This document shows, one piece after another, positions 1 through 4,521 of a stretch of 5,118 nt of DNA (position 1 is the first letter of the stretch; each line of letters opens with the position of its first letter). Under the pieces are notes generated by a model that ran no database searches, was not told the DNA's origin, and saw nothing but the letters and a program-made list of their open reading frames with translations. This stretch comes from Gemmatimonadota bacterium (lineage in GTDB: Bacteria > Gemmatimonadota > Gemmatimonadetes > JACCXV01): the NCBI GenBank assembly GCA_013696835.1, contig JACCXV010000244.1, positions 1-5,118 on the forward strand, read 5' to 3'. The position numbers were made by a program, and so were the translations under genes.

Positions 1-340
1 CCTCGACGGCCTCCCCGGGCCCCACGGCCATGCGCGCCGGCCGGCCGGCCTCGGCGCTCGCCACGAGCCGCAGCTCGACGGCACGCTCTTCGTCGGCATC
101 CTCGGTATCGGCCGCACGCACCGCATAGCCGTCCATCATGGAGCGCGTGAAGGGGGGCACGTCGCGCGGCGCGAGGACGTCCCGGGCCAGCACGCGCCCC
201 AGCGCGGCCGCCAGCGGAACGCATTCCGCGACGGGCCGAATCGCCAGGCCGCGCGTGATGGCGCGCGCCTCCTCGAGCGACACCAGGGTGCGGAACTCCT
301 TGCGCGCGCAGGACGCGCCCGCCGGCAACGTCGAGCTCAT
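1..340 (-). CDS. moeA: MoeA-family molybdopterin molybdenumtransferase, second tandem copy (3' end outside window)
   Basis: Only the first 113 residues are visible; the gene runs off the left edge. MoeA inserts molybdate into adenylylated molybdopterin in the cytoplasm, the last common step of Moco synthesis. The translation begins MSSTLPAGASCARKEF, then shows the MoeA N-terminal domain: an SLEEAR helix near residue 21, the LGRVLARDV segment near 47-55, APRDVPPF, and the hallmark SMMDGYAVRAADT around residues 67-79. The Asp of MDGYAV matches an active-site residue of E. coli MoeA. The ATG at 340-338 lies 7 nt after the stop of the upstream moeA copy, so the two are probably co-transcribed. 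No good Shine-Dalgarno sequence precedes it, which suggests translational coupling. It shares the APRDVP and MDGYAV blocks with its neighbour but differs widely elsewhere, so it is an old paralogue rather than a recent duplicate. In some lineages one member of such a pair carries a C-terminal periplasmic-binding-protein-like domain; that region is not visible here. Confidence 0.93.
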   Translation of the reverse strand, partial: MSSTLPAGASCARKEFRTLVSLEEARAITRGLAIRPVAECVPLAAALGRVLARDVLAPRDVPPFTRSMMDGYAVRAADTEDADEERAVELRLVASAEAGRPARMAVGPGEAVE

Positions 341-347
341 GGCACCG

Positions 348-1538
348 TCAGTCGAAGAGCACGACATCGACTTCCGAGCCCTCGGACAGCCCCTCGCTGT
401 CCTCGGGGATCACCACGAATCCATGCGCCCGCACGACGGACGACAGGATGCCCGCGCCCGAGGTCCGGATCGGCTCGACCCTGCCTTCCTCGAACCGTAC
501 CCGCACGTACGTGCGCAGCCCCAGCGTGGAGACGAGCTTGCGGCTCAGACGCCCGCGGGCGACGCAGTCCCGCGGGGGAGGCGCTCCGCCCAGGCGCGCC
601 AGCGCGGGCCTCAGGAAGACGAACGACGCGATGAAGGTGGCGGCGGGAAATCCGGGCAGGCAGAGCACGGGCGTGGAGCCGACGCGGCCGGCCGCCACGG
701 GGCGGGCGGGCTGGATGGCGACCCCGTGGAAGGTCACCGCACCCACCTCGCGCAGAGCCTCGACCACCTGATCGCGCACCCCGACCGAGGTGCCACCGCT
801 GGTCACCACGAGATCGCCCGCGTCCGCCTCGTCCCGCAGGGCCGCGCAGACGGCGTCGAGCCGATCCACGTGCAGCGCGCGGATCCCCGCGATGCCGCCC
901 CAGCGGCGAGCTGCCGCGGCGAGAAGGATGCCGTTGCTGTCAACCATCTGGCCGGGCGCCGGATCGCAGCCGGCAGCCACGAGCTCCTCGCCGGTAGTCA
1001 AAATCCGGACGCGCGGGGCACGGGTGACGCGCAGGCGCTCGATTCCGAGTGCGCGCAGCAGACCGAGGTCGGCCGGCCGCAGGACGTGCCCCGCGGGAGC
1101 CGCGACGTCACCCTGGCGGATGTCCTCACCCCGTCTGCCGACGTGCTCACCGGGTCGCAGACGCCGGAGCGCCCCGATGGTCGGCCCTTCGCCTTCCACA
1201 TCCTCCACGGGGAGCACGGCGTCGGCGCCGGAAGGCAGCGCCGACCCCGTGTGAACGGGCACCGCCCTTCCGTTCCCGGCGACCCGGTCCGCGTACAGCG
1301 GCACGGGCCCGGCCGGCGAAGCTCCCGCCGTGTCGGCCGCATGTACCGCGTAGCCGTCCATCGCGCAGCGGTCGTAGTGCGGCACGTCGCGCGGAGCGAT
1401 GGCCGGGGCGGCCAGCACGCGGCCGTCCGCATCTTCCAGATCCATGTCCTCGACCGCCGTCACGGGCGACATCCCTCCCAGCAGCAGGCGCAGCGCCTCG
1501 GCTTCCCTCGTCAGCATCTGGAACCCGGTGCGCAGCAT
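348..1538 (-). CDS. moeA: MoeA-family molybdopterin molybdenumtransferase, complete copy
   Basis: 396 aa, close to the usual MoeA length of about 400. Domain order is typical: MoeA N-terminal region (about 9-165), MoCF-biosynthesis/MogA-like domain (about 175-315) and C-terminal beta domain (about 323-395). Visible motifs are AMDGYAV (59-65), HTGSALPSGADAV (96-108), GED (137-139), TTGEEL (181-186), VDSNG (199-203), TSGGTSVG (246-253) with Asp256 following, and LPGFP (294-298). Most E. coli MoeA catalytic positions are therefore kept. The exception is the normally lysine-rich KPGKP loop, which here reads IQPARP (275-280), so both lysines are replaced (Gln276, Arg279). The role is molybdate (or tungstate) insertion into adenylylated molybdopterin. 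Start: ATG at 1538 has no Shine-Dalgarno; ATG at 1517 (MLTREAEAL) aligns equally well with the usual family N-terminus. The frame is closed by a stop at 1616-1614. A GATATT hexamer at 1550-1545 lies 6 nt before the ATG, so a leaderless mRNA is possible. It is followed 7 nt later by the second moeA copy. Confidence 0.95.
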   Translation of the reverse strand: MLRTGFQMLTREAEALRLLLGGMSPVTAVEDMDLEDADGRVLAAPAIAPRDVPHYDRCAMDGYAVHAADTAGASPAGPVPLYADRVAGNGRAVPVHTGSALPSGADAVLPVEDVEGEGPTIGALRRLRPGEHVGRRGEDIRQGDVAAPAGHVLRPADLGLLRALGIERLRVTRAPRVRILTTGEELVAAGCDPAPGQMVDSNGILLAAAARRWGGIAGIRALHVDRLDAVCAALRDEADAGDLVVTSGGTSVGVRDQVVEALREVGAVTFHGVAIQPARPVAAGRVGSTPVLCLPGFPAATFIASFVFLRPALARLGGAPPPRDCVARGRLSRKLVSTLGLRTYVRVRFEEGRVEPIRTSGAGILSSVVRAHGFVVIPEDSEGLSEGSEVDVVLFD

Positions 1539-1702
1539 GGAGGGAATATCGCCGCACCGCGCCGACCCCGCGACGTGCGGGCCGCGGAGACGAAGACGCA
1601 GGGCGCCGGGTGGTCACGGCTTGCACCCGACGCTACGTTGCAGCTGCCCTGGACATCCGGGCCGGGTGCCGCCGGTGCGGAATTCGGTGGCGGCGACGAC
1701 GT

Positions 1703-1722
1703 CCGGGAGCTTGACCTCCCGG
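1703..1722. repeat. Perfect 7-bp inverted repeat, candidate operator or hairpin
   Basis: CCGGGAG (1703-1709) and CTCCCGG (1716-1722) are exact reverse complements around a 6-nt centre, CTTGAC. The repeat ends 24 nt before the DUF971 start codon and overlaps the -35-like TTGACC at 1711-1716. It could be a protein-binding operator or a GC-rich hairpin. It is followed by GCTCTTG rather than a run of T, so it is not a typical intrinsic terminator. The symmetry is directly visible; its function is inferred. Confidence 0.45.
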
Positions 1723-1737
1723 CGTTTGCTCTTGCAT

Positions 1738-1741
1738 GGAG
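1738..1741 (+). promoter_or_regulatory. Ribosome binding site of the DUF971 gene
   Basis: GGAG lies 5 nt before the ATG at 1747. It supports this start over the much longer open frame, which continues upstream without any other family-like sequence. Confidence 0.65.
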
Positions 1742-1746
1742 CCGCG

Positions 1747-2190
1747 ATGGACGAGGAACGGCGGAGGGGTGAAGGCGAGACGACGCTGCGCAGGACCGCG
1801 CCCGCCGGGGGCACGCCGGCGGCGCGCTTCGACCTCGAGCCCGTGGACATGGAGCGCGACGACAGCTCGATGACCATCGTCTGGAGCGATGGTCATCGGA
1901 GCGCCCACGACTACGACGACCTGCGCCGCGCATGCCCCTGCGCCACGTGCCGCCACGAACGCGAACAGTCCGTCGCCGGCGGCAGCCGCGGGTTGCTGCG
2001 GGTGCTCCCGGCAGGCGCGCCCGCGAAGGCCGTGCTGCGAGATGTGCGGTGGGTGGGGCGCTACGCCTTCCGCCTCGAGTGGGCGGACGGGCATGACACG
2101 GGGATCTACTCGCTCGAGTACCTGCGCGCGCTGTGCGGCTGCCCCGCGTGCTCGGCGGGCCGCGCTGCGGAGGACGTCCTCAGGAGCTGA
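1747..2190 (+). CDS. DUF971 (GBBH-like N-terminal domain) protein with two CxCxxC clusters
   Basis: 147 aa, cytoplasmic, no signal peptide. The first ~35 residues are charged and poorly ordered; the domain follows (about 40-136). It shows VWSDGH (45-50), a YDDLRRACPCATC block (56-68) and EWADGHDTGIYSLEYLR (111-127), then CGCPAC (130-135). This pattern matches DUF971, the fold also found at the N-terminus of gamma-butyrobetaine hydroxylases and the C-terminus of the plastid Fe-S carrier HCF101. In gamma-butyrobetaine hydroxylase three Cys and one His bind zinc; the equivalents here would be Cys63, Cys65, Cys68 and His116. The second cluster (Cys130, Cys132, Cys135) gives a near mirror of the first. 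The molecular role of stand-alone DUF971 proteins is not established; a metal-binding or Fe-S accessory role is inferred. It is transcribed divergently from the moeA pair and its 3' end overlaps the convergent secreted-protein gene by 11 nt. Confidence 0.85.
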   Translation: MDEERRRGEGETTLRRTAPAGGTPAARFDLEPVDMERDDSSMTIVWSDGHRSAHDYDDLRRACPCATCRHEREQSVAGGSRGLLRVLPAGAPAKAVLRDVRWVGRYAFRLEWADGHDTGIYSLEYLRALCGCPACSAGRAAEDVLRS

Positions 2191-2192
2191 GG
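2178..2192. repeat. Short palindrome spanning both convergent stop codons
   Basis: CCTCAG (2178-2183) and CTGAGG (2187-2192) are exact reverse complements around GAG. The plus-strand TGA stop of the DUF971 gene (2188-2190) and the minus-strand TGA stop of the 220-aa gene (2182-2180) sit symmetrically in the two arms. A 6-bp stem with a 3-nt loop could act as a weak bidirectional terminator or 3'-end barrier, but neither side has a T tract, so this is uncertain. Confidence 0.35.
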
Positions 2193-2842
2193 GGTGGCGC
2201 GCCGGCAGGCGGCGGGGCAGCACCCGAGGGCGTGCGCTCCCCCGCTTCGCCCGGATCGTCCTGGCTGTCGCCCCGGGCCCCGCGGCCGATCTCCCAGCGC
2301 GCCACGCTGCCACGGCCTACGGCGATCTCTCTCTCGTCGACGATCTCGCCCCGTGCGTTGCGTGCGCTAACGTCGACCTCGCCGACGACGAGCCGTGGAT
2401 ACGCTCGACTCGCTCCCGGCGCCAGCTGGCCAGCCTCGTGGTCGCCGAAATACACGGAGACCTCGTCCGCTGAGGCGTTCCGCACCACGAGCGTGCCGGT
2501 CCCCTTCTCCTCCTCCCAGGCCAACACCGGATAGAGCCGCCACGTGAAGGTCTCGGAGGGCGCGAGCGTGCGCTCCTCGCTGGCCACGGGCCCGCCCGCG
2601 CCCACTCCTCCCGCCTGCAACCTGACGGGTCCGGCGGGAATCCTGTCGAACCTGGCCTCCGCTCCGGGTCCGAGGTGACCCTTGAGCTCGCCGTTGATCC
2701 ACACGGTCACTCCCCGCTCGAGCCCGTTCACGACCACGACGTATCCGGGTCCCCGGGGCGTATCGCTGCCCTTACCTTCCTGCGCTCCCGCGGACGAGGC
2801 AAGAACGGCACAGCCTAGGAATGCGAGGACCAGACACCTCAC
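2180..2842 (-). CDS. Secreted protein with two PEGA-like beta repeats, function unknown
   Basis: 220 aa starting with GTG, chosen because a perfect AGGAGG lies 5 nt upstream and the first residues form a Sec signal peptide (RCLVLAFLGCAVLASSAGA, likely cleaved after Ala20 of the AGA motif). Cys11 is in the hydrophobic core without a good lipobox, so a lipoprotein is unlikely. The mature part has two similar modules, about 34-105 and 117-186. Both contain a VV-x-N/RN strand, V-T/S-V-W/Y, then G-H/Q-L-G/A-PGA, an aromatic-x-R segment and a later EE/DE turn ending in a Trp-containing strand. Module one (NGLERGVTVWINGE, then a GPG turn and IPAG) resembles PEGA-type surface beta domains. The last ~35 residues are Gly/Ala/Pro-rich and probably disordered. 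No enzyme motif is seen. It lies downstream of the DUF4139 gene on the same strand with a 164-nt gap and its own likely promoter. A structural or binding role in periplasm or envelope is inferred. Confidence 0.85.
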   Translation of the reverse strand: MRCLVLAFLGCAVLASSAGAQEGKGSDTPRGPGYVVVVNGLERGVTVWINGELKGHLGPGAEARFDRIPAGPVRLQAGGVGAGGPVASEERTLAPSETFTWRLYPVLAWEEEKGTGTLVVRNASADEVSVYFGDHEAGQLAPGASRAYPRLVVGEVDVSARNARGEIVDEREIAVGRGSVARWEIGRGARGDSQDDPGEAGERTPSGAAPPPAGAPPLSS

Positions 2843-2847
2843 TGAAA

Positions 2848-2853
2848 CCTCCT
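2848..2853 (-). promoter_or_regulatory. Consensus ribosome binding site deciding a GTG start
   Basis: AGGAGG on the minus strand, 5 nt before the GTG at 2842-2840. It fixes GTG as initiator and produces a well-formed signal peptide. It is the strongest Shine-Dalgarno sequence in the window. Confidence 0.85.
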
Positions 2854-2886
2854 CGTGCGGGATATCACGCGCGGACAGACAGGCAC

Positions 2887-2915
2887 GCTATATCGTGTCG
2901 GAAGTGGCCGTACCA
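2887..2915 (-). promoter_or_regulatory. Candidate promoter of the 220-aa secreted-protein gene
   Basis: On the minus strand TATAGC (2892-2887) lies 17 nt after TGGTAC (2915-2910). The -10 is fair, the -35 poor. Transcription would start near 2880, giving a leader of roughly 38 nt with the strong ribosome binding site in it. The -10 sits inside a CACG/CGTG dyad (2884-2897). The position is sensible but the sequence match is weak. Confidence 0.3.
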
Positions 2916-2958
2916 GCCTAACGGTCCTTCCCGGTGTTTGGCAATGCGGACGCGCGCT

Positions 2959-2993
2959 GCAAGCCGCAAGCCAGACGTCTCTCCCTTCTTGCG
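2959..2993. repeat. Tandem 7-bp repeat and dyads between two secreted-protein genes
   Basis: GCAAGCC occurs twice in direct tandem (2959-2972). CGCAAG (2965-2970) and CTTGCG (2988-2993) form an inverted repeat with a 17-nt loop, which itself holds the perfect 8-bp palindrome AGACGTCT (2973-2980). The cluster lies just after the stop of the DUF4139 gene and upstream of the next gene's promoter. It may be a weak terminator or a regulator site. No T tract follows on the minus strand. Confidence 0.3.
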
Positions 2994-3006
2994 CCCCTGC
3001 CGACGG

Positions 3007-4434
3007 TCAGATCTCGATGCGGACGCGATAGGCGAGTCGCGTTTCGCCGCCCTTCGGGACCGGTACCTCGAATCGTACACTGAAGGCGCCCGCCTTCTCG
3101 AATCGGTGCGTATGATCGATCATGCGCCACTCGCCGGGGAGCGGCTCCAGCACCTGAACCACGATGTCGGCGTCCTTGTGGTTTCGCAGCACGATCTCGA
3201 ACGCCTCCTCGTAGACGTGGCCGCTGTCCACGACCTTGAACTCGGTCTGCCTGCGGTCCGCTACGACGTCGAAGGCTTCTCCCACCTTGAGCCGCACGCG
3301 CTCGTCGCGCGGCGTGTGGTCGATGCGGTCCTCCCCGATCAGCTGGATCGTGCCGTCCCTGTCGGCCTTGTACAGGCGCACCGTGCCCGCCGGCAGCGCC
3401 ATTCCGAGGCCGTCGTGCCGTGCGTTCCGGAACTCCTGGTACACCCCCACCCTGCGTCCCTGTTCCCCGCCATACGGCTGCGTGTAGTACCAGGGCGCAC
3501 CCTCGAGCAGATAGAGCCTCTCGGTCGCCACGCCCCCAGCCTGGAGCAGTCTGATCTGCTTCTTCTGGTTGTTGCGGATCGTCGTCGGCCGCGGCAGGTC
3601 GTAGAGGTGGTACTCGTAGAAGGCGCGCTCCTCGAACTCGGGAGCGCTGGCGGCGTCGGTGGCCATGTCCATCATGCGCGCCCGCTTCTGCTCATCCTCC
3701 TCACGCGGGGCCCGGTTGATGTCGCCAGCCACGAGCTTCAGCTTCGCTTCCTCGTACGTCGCTCCGCTGGTGTTCTCGAGCGTGACCCAGCCACCCAGCT
3801 CGAGCGTGCGGTCGTCACCGGAGAGCGTCGCCACGTAATCGGCCTTCCAGTCCAGACCGCCGGTCAGGTACGAGACCTCGACGGGTTCCTCACCGGCGTG
3901 GCGACTGCCGAGGGTCCACACAAGCGTGGGCAGCGGCGTGAGATCGCCCTTGAGAGCGGGCAGAACGACCCGCCCCGGAGGGTTGAGCGCGATGGAATCT
4001 CCGATCTGGTAGACGGTCCCGCCCTGGACGGAGAGCAGCCGCGCGGGGACCGCCACCTCGCGATCGTCGCGCGTGACGTAAAGGACCACGTCCTCGCCGA
4101 CGTACTTGGCGAGCAGCGCCTCGGGGGTGAGCAGGTCGAACTCGTAGTTCTGCTCGAGCACGTCCACGTCGGAGGGATGCGCGAGCGCGCGGAAGGCCAC
4201 GGAGGTCGGATCGATCTGCGCCGACACGCCCGGGAAAGGAAGGCGCATCGACCCTGTGCGTAGCCCGAGCCGGCGGCGGTCGCGAACCAGCCCCAGATTT
4301 CCGTTGTAGACGGTGACGGCGACGGACTCACGATCCGGATCGGCGGCCTTGGCGGGCGCCACCGACTCATGGGCCAACAGGAAGGTCGTGCCCAGGACGG
4401 CGGCGGCGAGCAGGGGGAGGACGATGCGCTTCAT
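3007..4434 (-). CDS. Secreted DUF4139 domain-containing protein
   Basis: 475 aa with a Sec signal peptide: MKR, a hydrophobic stretch about 4-20, and likely cleavage after APAKA at residue 30. The mature protein starts with a VTVYNGNLGLVRD strand (40-52), followed by a beta-rich region (60-190). The DUF4139 signature then appears: LDWKADY (194-200), VTLENTSG (217-224), KLKLVAGDIN (231-240), LPAGTVRLYKAD (347-358), IDHTPRDE (371-378) and GEAFDVVADRRQTEF (385-399). A charged, variable stretch (about 241-290) interrupts it. The C-terminus (405-475) looks like an Ig-type beta sandwich. Members are related to the C-terminal part of MuiA-like mucoidy inhibitor proteins (COG5316), but this one lacks the long coiled-coil N-terminal region usual in that group. 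No catalytic motif is known or visible; an envelope role is inferred. Start supported by GGAG 5 nt upstream. The next gene downstream on the same strand is another secreted beta-rich protein. Confidence 0.92.
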   Translation of the reverse strand: MKRIVLPLLAAAVLGTTFLLAHESVAPAKAADPDRESVAVTVYNGNLGLVRDRRRLGLRTGSMRLPFPGVSAQIDPTSVAFRALAHPSDVDVLEQNYEFDLLTPEALLAKYVGEDVVLYVTRDDREVAVPARLLSVQGGTVYQIGDSIALNPPGRVVLPALKGDLTPLPTLVWTLGSRHAGEEPVEVSYLTGGLDWKADYVATLSGDDRTLELGGWVTLENTSGATYEEAKLKLVAGDINRAPREEDEQKRARMMDMATDAASAPEFEERAFYEYHLYDLPRPTTIRNNQKKQIRLLQAGGVATERLYLLEGAPWYYTQPYGGEQGRRVGVYQEFRNARHDGLGMALPAGTVRLYKADRDGTIQLIGEDRIDHTPRDERVRLKVGEAFDVVADRRQTEFKVVDSGHVYEEAFEIVLRNHKDADIVVQVLEPLPGEWRMIDHTHRFEKAGAFSVRFEVPVPKGGETRLAYRVRIEI

Positions 4435-4521
4435 GGACTCTCCGGGTGCAGGGTATCGGCTGCCTACCCCCCGGATACCTTTGAACGGCGGGTTTATTCC
4501 GGCGCGATGACGCGCCGGTCG
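4435..4521 (-). promoter_or_regulatory. Intergenic region upstream of the DUF4139 gene, with ribosome binding site and dyad
   Basis: 87 nt lie between the partial upstream gene and the DUF4139 start. GGAG at 4443-4440 is 5 nt from the ATG. GGTATC (4452-4457) and GATACC (4474-4479) form a 6-bp inverted repeat with a 16-nt centre, extendable to 8 bp with one bulged base. An AT-rich patch (minus-strand GGAATAAACC, about 4501-4492) precedes it; TTCAAA (4485-4480) is a poor -35. The dyad could be an operator or a terminator-like hairpin for the upstream gene. No confident promoter call is possible. Confidence 0.4.

Larger units (their letters stand above)
1539..1746. promoter_or_regulatory. Divergent intergenic region between moeA and the DUF971 gene
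   Basis: These 208 nt separate the minus-strand moeA pair from the plus-strand DUF971 gene, so promoters for both directions should lie here. No strong sigma70-type pair is evident on either strand. Weak candidates are GATATT at 1550-1545 (minus strand, directly before the moeA ATG) and TTGACC at 1711-1716 (plus strand, inside an inverted repeat, without a good -10 partner). I see no convincing ORF in it; the frames that cross it are extensions of antisense open frames. It is divergent by position; the promoter content is inferred. Confidence 0.5.

Noticed and set aside
36..50. GGCC-type tandem run
   Set aside because: It is explained by Gly-Arg-Pro-Ala codons in the partial moeA and is too short to count as a repeat element.
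1711..1739. Sigma70 promoter using TTGACC for the DUF971 gene
   Set aside because: At 16-18 nt spacing there is no acceptable -10 hexamer (GCATGG and its neighbours), and the start would fall on the ribosome binding site.
1399..1746. In-frame upstream extension of the DUF971 gene
   Set aside because: The extension runs antisense through the start of moeA and has no family-like sequence, whereas the ATG at 1747 has a good ribosome binding site.
138..1772. 544-codon plus-strand open frame
   Set aside because: It lies antisense to both moeA genes, is rich in Arg, Gly, His and Ala, and has no recognisable domain. Long antisense frames are expected in GC-rich coding DNA.
2809..2812. Lipoprotein signal (Cys11) in the 220-aa protein
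   Set aside because: The Cys is preceded by F-L-G, a poor lipobox, and sits too near the N-terminus in the hydrophobic core. The AGA site at 18-20 fits signal peptidase I.
2865..3130. Two small minus-strand open frames of about 70 codons across the intergenic gap
   Set aside because: They overlap the end of the DUF4139 gene out of frame, with Arg/Ser-rich translations and no ribosome binding site or motif.
2821..4263. 480-codon plus-strand open frame
   Set aside because: It is antisense to the DUF4139 gene, whose signal peptide, ribosome binding site and family motifs are clear. The antisense translation is a low-order mix without motifs.
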